From the NCBI RefSeq assembly GCF_965227785.1, contig NZ_OZ245785.1:1364001-1428000 (forward strand): a stretch of DNA of 64,000 bases. Reading direction: 5' to 3'. Under the pieces are notes generated by a model, which made no database searches, was not told the origin of the DNA, and saw nothing but the letters and a program-made list of their open reading frames with translations. Made by a program: the position numbers and the translations under genes. This DNA is from Gracilimonas sp965227785. Lineage in GTDB: Bacteria; Bacteroidota; Rhodothermia; Balneolales; Balneolaceae. Below are positions 17,326-26,712 of the stretch, one piece after another; positions within the stretch are counted from its first letter, which is position 1, and every line of letters starts with the position of its first letter.

Positions 17326-17970
17326 ATGGCGCAGATTTTCCCCAAGTGGACAAATCAGGTTCCCCGAAAAATTTTAATTGGATTAATCGTGGTACTGAAC
17401 GCAATCATTTTTGGTGTTTGGTACTTTTTCTCTCCAGAATACACCGACGTTGGCTACGCTCCGGAACAACCCGTTCCCTACAGTCATAAATTACATGTGG
17501 ACCAGTTAGGTCTCGACTGTCAGTACTGCCACACGAGCACTTTCGATTCCAAGCAGGCAAATATTCCTGCCACCCAAACCTGTATGAATTGCCACAACCA
17601 AATTAAGACAGACAGCGATAAGCTGGCACTGGTTCGTGAGAGCTGGGAAACAGGAAAAGCCATTGAGTGGGTTCGCGTCCATAACCTTCCTGACTATGCT
17701 TATTTCAATCACTCTGCCCATACCAATGTGGGAGTAGGTTGCGAAAGTTGCCACGGAAGAATTGATAAGATGGAAGTTGTATATCAGTCGGAGCCACTAA
17801 GCATGGGCTGGTGTATTGATTGCCACCGTGAGCCGGAAAAATATATACGTCCCGTTGATGAAGTTACAACCATGGGGTACCAGGTTGAAAACCAGTTAGA
17901 AATTGGCCGTGAACTGGTAGATAAAAAGAATATTCATGCTCCAACTTATTGCCAGGGTTGCCATTACTAA
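17326..17970 (+). CDS. actA: Alternative complex III subunit ActA, pentahaem cytochrome c
   Basis: 214 residues with an N-terminal membrane anchor (ILIGLIVVLNAIIFGVWYF). There are five CxxCH haem-c motifs: CQYCH (from Cys65), CMNCH, CESCH, CIDCH and CQGCH. SHKLHVDQLGLDCQYCH is the class III cytochrome c7-like opening. In alternative complex III, ActA carries electrons within the periplasmic arm. It is the first gene of a 13-kb operon. Its stop overlaps the start of actB as TAATG. Confidence 0.95.
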   Translation: MAQIFPKWTNQVPRKILIGLIVVLNAIIFGVWYFFSPEYTDVGYAPEQPVPYSHKLHVDQLGLDCQYCHTSTFDSKQANIPATQTCMNCHNQIKTDSDKLALVRESWETGKAIEWVRVHNLPDYAYFNHSAHTNVGVGCESCHGRIDKMEVVYQSEPLSMGWCIDCHREPEKYIRPVDEVTTMGYQVENQLEIGRELVDKKNIHAPTYCQGCHY

Positions 17971-20900
17971 TGAATGATTTAGAATCTACAGATCGACAGA
18001 TGAGTGAAGAAGTGAAAGAAACTACGTATTGGAAGAGTTTAAACGAACTAGCCAATAATAAGGAATACCAGAAATTCGCCGAGCGCGAGTTTCCTGAGAA
18101 CGCCACCGAACTATCGGATGGGGTATCACGTCGAGGATTTTTACGTGTTATGGGGGCTTCCGTAGCTCTGGCCGGACTCGCTGCTTGTCGCCGACCGGTT
18201 CAAAAAATCCTTCCTTATTCCAAGCAGCCTGAAGATGTAGTACCAGGTGTACCTTTATATTATGCAACAGCAATGCCTGTTCAGGGTAATCTAGTTGGCC
18301 TGATCGCCGAGAACCATGAAGGGCGCCCTACCAAGCTGGAAGGTAACGACATGCACCCGGCCAGCCGTGGAGGAACCAGTATTTTCAATCAGGCAGCCAT
18401 TCTTGGGCTGTATGATCCAGATCGATCTCGTTCACCTTTATATAATGGTGAAAAATCCACCAAAGCTGACTTTGAAGCATTTGCTCAATCTCATTTTGCA
18501 AATACCGGTCAGCGTATCGTTTTTATTTCCGAAGCCAACTCCTCTCCAACGTACAATGGTATTAAGGAGCAGGCCCTTTCGAAATTTAACAACGCAACCT
18601 GGGTTACTTACGAACCTTTTGGTGAAGATAATGTAGTTGAAGGTAACCGAATTGCTTTTGGAGGACGACTGAGAACCCATTACAATTTTGAAAATGCGGA
18701 TGTTGTTGTTTCTCTGAACGATGATTTCATGAGCTCAACCCATCCAAACAGTGTTGAGTACGCCAAGCAAGTTTCTTCCCGACGAAAAGTCACGGATACG
18801 AACGGTGAAATGAACCGTATCTATTCTGTGGAAGATTCTTTCTCTCTGACTGGTTCTTATGCCGATCACCGACTCAGATTAAAAGCCAGCCAGATGGAAG
18901 CATTTACCTATGCCCTGGCTGCTGCACTTTCTACCCGAATTAATGGACTGAATGCTTTCAGTGGTTATTCCAACGAATTTTCTGACCACAAATGGATCAC
19001 TGCCCTTGCTGACGATCTCGCTGCTAACGCCGGTCGATCTGCTCTGTCAGCAGGAAGTCAGCACAAACCTGAAGTGCATGCTGCAGTTGCAGCCATTAAC
19101 AACGCTTTAGGTAACACAGGCAGCACGGTTCAATATTTAGAAGTACCGCACCTTGATGAGCAAAGCAGTACTGAAGCCTTTGCTGATGTGGTTTCTGAAA
19201 TGAAAGCGGGTAACATCGATACTGTTGTAATGGTGGGTGTGAACCCTGTATTCAATGCCCCGGCTGATCTTGATTTTGAAAACGCTCTCTCCAATGTTGA
19301 AACTGTCGTCAACCTATCTGATTACGTTGATGAAACTTCTCTGAAGTCCACCTGGCACGTTAATCGTGCGCACTTCCTGGAAGCATGGGGAGACGGATAC
19401 TCATTTGGCGGAGCACGTTCTGTGATTCAGCCTCAAATCCGCCCTCTACATGAAGGGTTAAGTGAAATTGAATTTTTAAATACCATCGTAACCGGTTCAA
19501 TTGCATCCGGCTATGATCTTGTAAGAGATACCTTCCGTGGATATTACCGATCCGGTTTTGATAACCGATGGACCAATATCCTACATGACGGATTTGACAC
19601 AACCGGCAACTTCAACGAAGTAAATGTTCGGTTACGCTCCGGATTTACTTCCGCTATGAACCGTGCCACATCCAATGTTTCTTCCACTTCCGGTATGGAA
19701 GTAGTTATTCGTCCCGATGCTACCTTATATGATGGGCGTTATGCCAACCTTGGATGGCTTCAGGAGCTTCCTGACCCTATGACGAAAGTTACATGGGATA
19801 ATGTAGCTCTGATGAGTCCTGCTACAGCCAAGAAACTTGGAATTGAAGAAGCCGGTGCCGGACAAGATGATTACGATGTTGTAGAAATTACGGTAAATGG
19901 CAAAAGTATTAACATTGTAGCCTGGATTCAGCCGGGACATGTTGATGACGCCATTACCCTGACTACCGGTTATGGACGGGAAGGAATTGGCCGTGTAGCC
20001 AGTTCTTATATTGATTATACCGCAGGTGGCGTGGATGTATATCCATTGAGAGGAACAACCAATATGCTGTATGCCTCTGCCAGCGTTTCCAAAACCGAAG
20101 ACACGTACGAAATTGCCTGTGTTCAGGATCATCACAGCCTTGAAGAGCGAGATATGTATCGTCAGGCTTCTATTTCTGAATACAAAGAAAATCCGGACTT
20201 CGCCTCATTCAAAACAGTACACACTTATGAAGTACCAGGAATGAAAGAAGCGGAAGAAATGGGCGAAGATCAGCCTATTTCTCTCTTTGATGAGCAAACC
20301 TATCCCGACCATGAACCACAATGGGGAATGGCTATCGACCTGAACTCTTGCTTTGGTTGCGGAGTATGTGTGATTGCTTGTCAGTCGGAAAACAATATCC
20401 CTGTTATCGGGAAAAAAGAAGTGAAACGCGGCCGTGAGATGCATTGGATCCGCAATGACCGCTATTATGTTGGTGATGATGTTGATTCTCCACAAGCGGT
20501 TCACCAGCCGGTTCCATGTATGCACTGCGAGCTCGCACCTTGTGAGCAGGTTTGCCCTGTTGCGGCTACCACACACAGTGATGACGGCATGAACCAAATG
20601 ACATATAACCGCTGTATCGGTACCCGTTACTGTGCCAATAACTGTCCTTATAAAGTTCGTCGATTCAACTTCTTCAATTATCCAAAAGAATACTTAACTA
20701 CGGGCGACGATCCTGATATCATCCAAATGGCGATGAATCCGGAAGTAACTGTTCGTTTCCGTGGTGTGATGGAGAAATGTACGTATTGCGCTCAGCGTGT
20801 AAACCGTGCTAAAATTGAAGCCAAGAACGAAACCGGCTCACCAAAACCGGCCGATGGCGCTGTTAAAACTGCTTGTCAGCAAGCCTGCCCTGCCGATGCC

Positions 20901-21050
20901 ATCTACTTCGGTGATTTGACCGACGATAACAGTGAAGTTGCGAAAATGAAACGCAACGAAAGAAACTTCCAGATGCTTGAGGAGCTCAACACGCGTCCAA
21001 GAACATCTTATATGGCTAAACTTACGAATCCAAACCCGGCTTTGGCTTAA
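17970..21050 (+). CDS. actB: Alternative complex III subunit ActB (molybdopterin-like plus iron-sulfur fusion)
   Basis: 1026 residues from the ATG at 17970, which overlaps the actA stop as TAATG; a further ATG at 18000 is also possible. A Tat motif SRRGFLR (53-59) is followed by a hydrophobic stretch ending LAAC, a plausible lipobox. The large middle region is the ActB1 molybdopterin-oxidoreductase-like domain, which in this family lacks cofactor. The C-terminal ActB2 region holds four cysteine clusters: CFGCGVCVIAC near 794, CMHCELAPCEQVC near 850, CIGTRYCANNC near 882, and CTYC near 937 with CQQAC near 968. It should bind three 4Fe-4S clusters and one 3Fe-4S, by family knowledge. Confidence 0.95.
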   Translation: MNDLESTDRQMSEEVKETTYWKSLNELANNKEYQKFAEREFPENATELSDGVSRRGFLRVMGASVALAGLAACRRPVQKILPYSKQPEDVVPGVPLYYATAMPVQGNLVGLIAENHEGRPTKLEGNDMHPASRGGTSIFNQAAILGLYDPDRSRSPLYNGEKSTKADFEAFAQSHFANTGQRIVFISEANSSPTYNGIKEQALSKFNNATWVTYEPFGEDNVVEGNRIAFGGRLRTHYNFENADVVVSLNDDFMSSTHPNSVEYAKQVSSRRKVTDTNGEMNRIYSVEDSFSLTGSYADHRLRLKASQMEAFTYALAAALSTRINGLNAFSGYSNEFSDHKWITALADDLAANAGRSALSAGSQHKPEVHAAVAAINNALGNTGSTVQYLEVPHLDEQSSTEAFADVVSEMKAGNIDTVVMVGVNPVFNAPADLDFENALSNVETVVNLSDYVDETSLKSTWHVNRAHFLEAWGDGYSFGGARSVIQPQIRPLHEGLSEIEFLNTIVTGSIASGYDLVRDTFRGYYRSGFDNRWTNILHDGFDTTGNFNEVNVRLRSGFTSAMNRATSNVSSTSGMEVVIRPDATLYDGRYANLGWLQELPDPMTKVTWDNVALMSPATAKKLGIEEAGAGQDDYDVVEITVNGKSINIVAWIQPGHVDDAITLTTGYGREGIGRVASSYIDYTAGGVDVYPLRGTTNMLYASASVSKTEDTYEIACVQDHHSLEERDMYRQASISEYKENPDFASFKTVHTYEVPGMKEAEEMGEDQPISLFDEQTYPDHEPQWGMAIDLNSCFGCGVCVIACQSENNIPVIGKKEVKRGREMHWIRNDRYYVGDDVDSPQAVHQPVPCMHCELAPCEQVCPVAATTHSDDGMNQMTYNRCIGTRYCANNCPYKVRRFNFFNYPKEYLTTGDDPDIIQMAMNPEVTVRFRGVMEKCTYCAQRVNRAKIEAKNETGSPKPADGAVKTACQQACPADAIYFGDLTDDNSEVAKMKRNERNFQMLEELNTRPRTSYMAKLTNPNPALA

Positions 21051-21077
21051 GATATTAATCAGGAATACATCCAAAAC

Positions 21078-22505
21078 ATGAGTAAATACCAATACGTACC
21101 GGAACCCGCTCTTGTAAAAGGCGATCATGACTTTTCGAGCCTTACAAGATTAGTTACCGATATAAATTTACGCCCTACTCCAAAAGCATGGTACCTGTGC
21201 ATGATTGCTGCAAACGGCCTGCTTTTTGTTATGGTTGCCGCTATTGGCTACCTGATTTGGGAAGGAACTGGAATTTGGGGACTTAACAATCCCGTTGGAT
21301 GGGGTTGGGCCATCATTAACTTTGTATGGTGGGTAGGTATTGGTCACGCCGGTACTCTTATTTCAGCGATTTTATTCCTCTTCCGGCAAGACTGGCGTAC
21401 CGCTATTAACCGTTTTGCGGAAGCTATGACCATTTTTGCGGTAATGTGTGCCGGTGTATTCCCGGCTATCCACGTTGGTCGTATTTGGGTTATTTACTGG
21501 GTATTCCCGGTTCCTAACTCCATGGCAATGTGGCCTAACTTTAACTCTCCCCTACTTTGGGACGTGTTTGCGGTTTCTACCTATTTCACCGTTTCTCTTT
21601 TATTCTGGTATGTTGGGCTGGTTCCTGACCTTGCAACGATCCGTGACCGTGCTACCGACAAAATCAGAAAAGTTATTTACGGCATTTTCTCTCTTGGATG
21701 GACCGGTTCAAACCGACACTGGTGGAATTACGAGAAGGCTTATATGATTCTGGCCGGTTTGGCTACTCCTCTGGTACTTTCGGTACACACCATTGTATCC
21801 TTTGACTTTGCCGTTTCTATGATTCCGGGATGGCACACTACTATTTTCCCTCCTTATTTCGTTGCCGGTGCTATTTTCTCCGGTTTTGCGATGGTACTCA
21901 CCCTTATGATTGTGGCCCGCAAGATTTACGGAATGAAAGAGATTATGACCGATGATCACATGGAGAAAATGAATATTGTAATCCTGGTTACCGGCTCTAT
22001 GGTAGGTTTCGCCTATATGATGGAGTTCTTCATCGCCTGGTACAGTGGTGTTGAATATGAGAAAGCAATTTTCATGCTGCGTGCAACCGGTCCTTACGCA
22101 TGGGCATACTGGGCAATGATGACGTGTAACGTATTGTCTCCTCAGTTCTTCTGGTCCAAGAAATTACGCCGCAGCGTTGGCTTCACCTTCTTTATTTCCA
22201 TTGTGGTGAACATCGGTATGTGGTTCGAACGATTTGTGATTACGGTAACTTCACTGGCAAACGATTACCTGCCATCAAGCTGGGACTATTATTCCCCAAC
22301 CATCTGGGACGTGCTAACATATGTTGGAACATTCGGTCTGTTTTTCACCATGTTTCTCCTGTTCCTGCGCTTCCTGCCAATGGTTGCACTTGCTGAGGTT
22401 AAAGCGGTAATCCCTCTGGCAGATCCTCACAATTATGACGAGGAAACAAAGGAATTTGAAGCCCCTAAAGTAGAAGTACCGAAACCTCAAGCTGAGAAGG
22501 TTTAA
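21078..22505 (+). CDS. actC: Alternative complex III subunit ActC, NrfD-like quinol-binding membrane subunit
   Basis: 475 residues with about ten hydrophobic segments typical of NrfD/PsrC proteins (for example NFVWWVGIGHAGTLISAILFLF and VMCAGVFPAIHVGRIWVIYW). The histidine- and aromatic-rich regions correspond to the quinol site of ActC. It should receive electrons from menaquinol and pass them to the ActB iron-sulfur chain. It lies between actB and actD with 27-base and 4-base gaps. A hydrophilic C-terminal tail (EVPKPQAEKV) follows the last helix. Confidence 0.95.
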   Translation: MSKYQYVPEPALVKGDHDFSSLTRLVTDINLRPTPKAWYLCMIAANGLLFVMVAAIGYLIWEGTGIWGLNNPVGWGWAIINFVWWVGIGHAGTLISAILFLFRQDWRTAINRFAEAMTIFAVMCAGVFPAIHVGRIWVIYWVFPVPNSMAMWPNFNSPLLWDVFAVSTYFTVSLLFWYVGLVPDLATIRDRATDKIRKVIYGIFSLGWTGSNRHWWNYEKAYMILAGLATPLVLSVHTIVSFDFAVSMIPGWHTTIFPPYFVAGAIFSGFAMVLTLMIVARKIYGMKEIMTDDHMEKMNIVILVTGSMVGFAYMMEFFIAWYSGVEYEKAIFMLRATGPYAWAYWAMMTCNVLSPQFFWSKKLRRSVGFTFFISIVVNIGMWFERFVITVTSLANDYLPSSWDYYSPTIWDVLTYVGTFGLFFTMFLLFLRFLPMVALAEVKAVIPLADPHNYDEETKEFEAPKVEVPKPQAEKV

Positions 22506-22509
22506 GATT

Positions 22510-23055
22510 ATGAGTACAACAGAAAAGAATGATTTATACGGCGTTATAGCCGAGTTCAGAAATCCCAAAGAGCTGATTGACGTTGCCAAAACAATGTCAA
22601 AATCAGGTTTCAGCAAGTTCGATACTTTTAGTCCTTTCCCAATTCATGGAATGGATAAGGCTATGAACCTGAAAAAGTCTAAACTTGGTTGGATTGTAAT
22701 CGGCCATGCATGTATTGGGTTCTTTGGAGCCATCGCTATGATGTATTACATGGCTGTTGTTGACTATCCGATGAACATCAGTGGCAAGCCGTTCTTTAAC
22801 GCCCCTGCATGGGTACCCATCACTTTTGAACTGACAGTGCTTCTGTCTTCTTTCGGAGCTGTTTTCGGTATGTTTTTCCTGAACGGCCTTCCGAAATTGA
22901 ATAATCCTCTGTTCAACGTTGAGCGATTTAAGAAAGCAACCGACGATGGCTTCTTTGCCTGCATTGAAGCTGAAGATGATATGTTTGAAACCGATAAGGT
23001 CAAAAAACTATTTGAAGAAGCCGGTGCTACTCACATTGAGGAAGTTTATGAATAA
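22510..23055 (+). CDS. actD: Alternative complex III subunit ActD (DUF3341)
   Basis: 181 residues. The N-terminal DUF3341 region reads LYGVIAEFRNPKELIDVAKTM, with DTFSPFPIHGMDKAM; two membrane helices follow (WIVIGHACIGFFGAIAMMYY and PITFELTVLLSSFGAVFGMFF), then a C-terminal soluble tail. ActD is a structural membrane subunit of alternative complex III. Its last 8 bases overlap the start of actE. Confidence 0.95.
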   Translation: MSTTEKNDLYGVIAEFRNPKELIDVAKTMSKSGFSKFDTFSPFPIHGMDKAMNLKKSKLGWIVIGHACIGFFGAIAMMYYMAVVDYPMNISGKPFFNAPAWVPITFELTVLLSSFGAVFGMFFLNGLPKLNNPLFNVERFKKATDDGFFACIEAEDDMFETDKVKKLFEEAGATHIEEVYE

Positions 23056-24088
23056 AACGAATACTCAAATATCATTTCCAGGAATGAACATTAAGAAAAT
23101 GTTTAAGATTGCGGGCATTTTTACGCTCGGAGTCACTTTATCGGCCTGTCAGGGACAGCTTTCTGAAAAGCCCCCTGTTCACCCTAACATGAATATGGAC
23201 CAGCAGCCGAGAGTAGAAGCACAGGAAGAGAATAACTTTTTTGCAGATGGGCGCGCTATGCGTCAGCCGGTAGACGGTACTGTAGCTCGTGGTTTAGCGA
23301 AAACCGATCTCGCTTACTATGAGGGGATTGATGAAAACGGCGATTTTATAGATTACATCCCGGTTGACCTTACCAAATCCTTTCTTTACAGAGGTAAAGA
23401 GCGTTATGAAATTTATTGTACACCCTGCCACGGACAAACCGGTGCCGGAGATGGTATCATTATGGAAGGGAATTACGGATATGTACCTGCTCCTTCCTAC
23501 CACGACCAAAGAGTAAGAGACTTATCAGACGGTGAGTTGTATTCCGCTATTTATAACGGCGTACGAACCATGCCTTCCTACTCTACTCAGGTTCCTGTTG
23601 AAGACCGGTGGGCTATTGTGGCTTACATTCGTGCTTTACAGGAAAGCCAGAATATCAATGAGCAGGAAATTCAGGAATACCCGGTTGATGTAGATGCTAT
23701 GCAGACTGCTTTTGCTGCTGAGCAAGCCCGGCAAGATTCTATTGCTGCGGCCAATGCTCCAGAAGAGGCTCCCGAGGCCACTGTGGATTTGGGTAAAGAA
23801 GTAATTACAGCCAATGGATGCGCTGCATGCCACAACGAAGACGGCACACCCGGCGGAATTGGGCCAACCTGGGCCGGATTGTTCGGAAGCGAAGGTGAGG
23901 TTATAACCGCTGATGGTGAAACTATCACCGTTACTAAAGATGAAGATTATATTCGCGAGTCTATTGTTTCTCCACAAGCCAAGAAACCTGTTGATTATGC
24001 ACAGGGGGTAATGGCTTCATACAGCTACCTCGCCGATCATGAAATTGAGTCGATTGTACTGTACATCAAAAATCTATCTGAAAACTAA
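23048..24088 (+). CDS. actE: Alternative complex III subunit ActE, here a diheme cytochrome c lipoprotein
   Basis: 346 residues from the ATG at 23048, which overlaps the actD stop; ATGs at 23084 and 23099 are alternatives that still give a lipoprotein signal (LSAC). Haem domain 1 has CTPCH from Cys124 and the usual ActE surroundings (YIPVDLTKSFLYRGKERYEIYC). After a linker, a second domain has CAACH from Cys258. From memory ActE is normally monohaem, so this second haem is extra. That domain closely resembles the C-terminal haem domain of CoxB in this operon (shared GIGPTW, YIRESI, MxSY and YIKxL motifs). I infer that it docks to, or relays electrons toward, the caa3 oxidase. Confidence 0.9.
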   Translation: MNKTNTQISFPGMNIKKMFKIAGIFTLGVTLSACQGQLSEKPPVHPNMNMDQQPRVEAQEENNFFADGRAMRQPVDGTVARGLAKTDLAYYEGIDENGDFIDYIPVDLTKSFLYRGKERYEIYCTPCHGQTGAGDGIIMEGNYGYVPAPSYHDQRVRDLSDGELYSAIYNGVRTMPSYSTQVPVEDRWAIVAYIRALQESQNINEQEIQEYPVDVDAMQTAFAAEQARQDSIAAANAPEEAPEATVDLGKEVITANGCAACHNEDGTPGGIGPTWAGLFGSEGEVITADGETITVTKDEDYIRESIVSPQAKKPVDYAQGVMASYSYLADHEIESIVLYIKNLSEN

Positions 24089-24113
24089 GAACTTTGCTTA
24101 ATACACTTACACA

Positions 24114-25328
24114 ATGAGTCATAAGCCTACAATAACAGATTCTTTACAATTCCCAGCCGATAGCAAAGTTCCTCGTGCCCTGTTCGGTGTTGGTGCCGCC
24201 GGCCTGATTGCCAGTTTAGTTGGCTATTTTATAGGGATGGAAGACCAGTTTTTCTTTTCTTACCTGGTAAGCTTTGTCTTTTTTACCGGAATTGCTCTTG
24301 CAGCCATCATTATGGTGATGCTTCATCATATTACCCGATCAAGCTGGGGAGTAGTTTTCCGCCGTATTTCAGAGTCTTTTTCTGCTAACTTCTGGATTTG
24401 GGCTATCTTTGTGATCCCTGTAATTCTGGGCATCCATAACCTGTATCACTGGAGCCATGGCGAGCTTTTTGATCCAAGTTCTCCTTATTATGATAAGATT
24501 ATTAAAGGGAAATCAGCCTACCTGAACACCCCCTTCTTTATTGCACGACAGTTTATCTACTTTGCAATTTGGGGATACCTTGGATATAAGCTGCATAAAG
24601 TGTCCGTTCAAATGGACAAAACCAAGGACTGGGGCTTAACCACCCTGCTGCGCAAAGTAAGTGCTCCTGGTATTCCATTGTTTGCACTATCTGTAGCTTT
24701 TGCAAGTTTCGACTGGTTGATGTCTCTTGACCCACACTGGTTCTCAACCATGTTCGGAGTGTATTTTTTCGCCATTAGTTTTCAGGCGTTCTGGCCTATA
24801 ATGATCCTGCTTGTTTTCTTTATGCAGAGCAAAGGTCTTTTGAAGAACACTATTCGTCAGGTACACATTTATGACCTTGGTGCCTGGTTCTTTGCGTTCA
24901 CTGTTTTTTATGCGTACATCGCTTTTAGTCAGTTTCTGTTGATTTATTACGCAAACCTTCCGGAAGAAACTCTGTGGTACTTCCACCGATTGGAAGGCAG
25001 CTGGAAATACATTGCATACAGTTTGTTGATCTTCCGTTTTGCCTTGCCATTCCTGGTATTGCTTAATCGCGAAGCCAAGAAGAATCGTACAGTTTTAGGT
25101 ATTGTATCCGTAATTGTTTTAGTTATTCACTTTGCAGAAATCTACTGGATTGCCATGCCGGTATTATCTGATCATGGCATCAACTTCAGCTGGATGGATA
25201 TCACTACTTTCCTTGGATTAGGGGGTATTTTCTTTGGACTGTTCTTTAACACATTCAAGAAGCACGACATGGTGCCTAAGAACGATCCAAAACTGGAAGA
25301 CTGCCTGTCCAAATCGTATCACCAATAA
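24114..25328 (+). CDS. actF: Alternative complex III subunit ActF, second quinone-binding-type membrane subunit
   Basis: 404 residues and about ten membrane segments. Recognisable ActF features include HHITRSSWGVVFRRISE, FDPSSPYYDKIIKGKSAYLN, and AFASFDWLMSLDPHWFSTMFG, which occurs in all ActF proteins I know. It forms the second NrfD-like membrane subunit of alternative complex III. It is followed after 12 bases by an unusual HTH/membrane gene rather than directly by cox genes. Confidence 0.95.
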   Translation: MSHKPTITDSLQFPADSKVPRALFGVGAAGLIASLVGYFIGMEDQFFFSYLVSFVFFTGIALAAIIMVMLHHITRSSWGVVFRRISESFSANFWIWAIFVIPVILGIHNLYHWSHGELFDPSSPYYDKIIKGKSAYLNTPFFIARQFIYFAIWGYLGYKLHKVSVQMDKTKDWGLTTLLRKVSAPGIPLFALSVAFASFDWLMSLDPHWFSTMFGVYFFAISFQAFWPIMILLVFFMQSKGLLKNTIRQVHIYDLGAWFFAFTVFYAYIAFSQFLLIYYANLPEETLWYFHRLEGSWKYIAYSLLIFRFALPFLVLLNREAKKNRTVLGIVSVIVLVIHFAEIYWIAMPVLSDHGINFSWMDITTFLGLGGIFFGLFFNTFKKHDMVPKNDPKLEDCLSKSYHQ

Positions 25329-25340
25329 TCGAATTTACCG

Positions 25341-25871
25341 ATGTCAGAAAAGTTTAGCTCAGAATTTAAAGCAAAAGTAGCACTTGAAGCTGTAGCTCAG
25401 GGGCGTTCTGTGATTGAGAAAATTGCTCAAAAGCATGACGTTTCAGAAGATGATGTAATTGAATGGGCCGCTCAGCTTCAGGATGAAGCTTCCCGGATCT
25501 TTACCACTGAAACAGCACACGCTGATGTGGCAGACGTTGAGGAAGTTGACATCACAACTGAAAATGAAGAGTTTGCCGGTGCCGTAGAGCATGGCGTAAT
25601 GAGTGACAACCTCAACTACAACAAGTTGATATTCTGGTCTACCCTTGGAACCGCACTCGTTATCATTTTTGTTATCGGTTTAGTTTATTTTTCTCAATAC
25701 AGCCTTTTTGAAGCACAAAAACAGGTATCAGCCCAAAGCGGTTATTCAGAAATACAAGAGTTAAAAGCTGAACAAGATCAAGAGCTGAATAGCTTTGGAG
25801 TGGTTGACCTTGAAGAAGGTATTTACAGAATTCCTATTGACAGCGCTATTAGTAGAATAGCCACAGACTGA
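25341..25871 (+). CDS. Single-pass membrane protein with N-terminal transposase-type HTH
   Basis: 176 residues. Residues 3-50 (KFSSEFKAKVALEAVAQG, KIAQKHDVSEDDVIEWAAQL) match the helix-turn-helix of IS3/IS911 OrfA proteins (Transposase_8 type). After an acidic linker, residues about 97-119 form one membrane helix (LIFWSTLGTALVIIFVIGLV), and the rest is a periplasmic-like tail with LNSFGVVDLEEGIYRIPIDSA. I recall a similar G-x-x-x-R-I-P-I tail in small proteins of other actF-sco intervals. The frame is intact and fits 12-base and 10-base gaps, so it is not a transposase remnant. I infer a domesticated HTH used as a cytoplasmic domain of a respiratory accessory subunit. Confidence 0.75.
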   Translation: MSEKFSSEFKAKVALEAVAQGRSVIEKIAQKHDVSEDDVIEWAAQLQDEASRIFTTETAHADVADVEEVDITTENEEFAGAVEHGVMSDNLNYNKLIFWSTLGTALVIIFVIGLVYFSQYSLFEAQKQVSAQSGYSEIQELKAEQDQELNSFGVVDLEEGIYRIPIDSAISRIATD

Positions 25872-25881
25872 CACCAACATC

Positions 25882-26712
25882 ATGAGACGTTTTACACTGT
25901 TAGCAATTAGCATGCTTGCAGTGTTTCTGACTTCACAATCTGCCCAAGCTCAGGTAAATCGTGAAACGCCGGATGCGCTGCAAGATCTCGGGATTGATGA
26001 GCATTTGGGAGACTATATCCCTGTTGATGCTAAGTTTGCAACTTCCGAGGGTGACAGTGTTGTGCTTGCTGACTTACTGGAAGAAGGTAAACCTGTTTTA
26101 TTGAATCCCCTATATTATGAATGCCCGATGCTATGCGGGCTTGTGATAGACGGGGTTATCAACGTTGTTGATGAACTGGCCTGGAAACCAGGTAAAGAAT
26201 TTGTTGTAATCTCGATCAGCATTGACCCGGAGGAAAATGCGGAACTGGCAGCTAAATCGAAGGAAAATTACCTGGCTGGCATGGACTCTACCACCAAAGC
26301 AGGGTGGCATTTCCTCACCGGAAAGAAAGATCAGATTGACAAGGTAATTGAAGCTGTTGGATTTGAGTACAAAGAAATTGAAAAAACCGGAGAGTTTGCC
26401 CACAGTGCGGCAATCATGCTCCTGAGTCCTGAAGGCAAGATAACCCGTTATTTGTACGGTATCTCCTACGACTCATTCAATGTTCGCAGTGCCTTGTATG
26501 AATCTGCGGATGGAAAAATTGGTAACACCGTCGATAAACTTGTGATGTTTTGTTATCAATACGATCCGGATTCCGGCAGTTATGCGCCGGTAGCAATTAA
26601 TATTATGAAGCTTGGCGGCTTGGCTACACTGATAATTCTCGGTATATTCCTCGGCGTGCTTTGGCTTCGCGAAAAACGCAAAAAAACAACCTCAAAAACT
26701 GAATTTAACTAA
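25882..26712 (+). CDS. SCO1/SenC copper chaperone for cytochrome oxidase
   Basis: 276 residues with a signal peptide (AQA). It has a thioredoxin fold with the copper-binding CPMLC motif at Cys81-Cys85 and the distal His174 in GEFAHSAAIML, so all three Cu ligands are present. A C-terminal membrane helix (LATLIILGIFLGVLWL) follows. SCO proteins load or reduce the CuA site of oxidase subunit II, which is the next gene: the SCO stop overlaps the coxB start as TAATG. Confidence 0.93.
   Translation: MRRFTLLAISMLAVFLTSQSAQAQVNRETPDALQDLGIDEHLGDYIPVDAKFATSEGDSVVLADLLEEGKPVLLNPLYYECPMLCGLVIDGVINVVDELAWKPGKEFVVISISIDPEENAELAAKSKENYLAGMDSTTKAGWHFLTGKKDQIDKVIEAVGFEYKEIEKTGEFAHSAAIMLLSPEGKITRYLYGISYDSFNVRSALYESADGKIGNTVDKLVMFCYQYDPDSGSYAPVAINIMKLGGLATLIILGIFLGVLWLREKRKKTTSKTEFN

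Noticed and set aside
17949..17969. Longer ActB start upstream of 17970
   Set aside because: It would extend into actA; the ATG at 17970 forms a TAATG overlap with the actA stop, as several gene pairs here do.
18316..20135. Antisense and alternative-frame open readings over actB
   Set aside because: They lack family features and lie entirely within a well-supported gene; they are by-products of its codon use.
25341..25490. Remnant of an IS3-family transposase orfA
   Set aside because: The frame is intact, continues into a membrane helix, and is spaced like an operon gene; no orfB, terminal inverted repeats or target duplication are visible.
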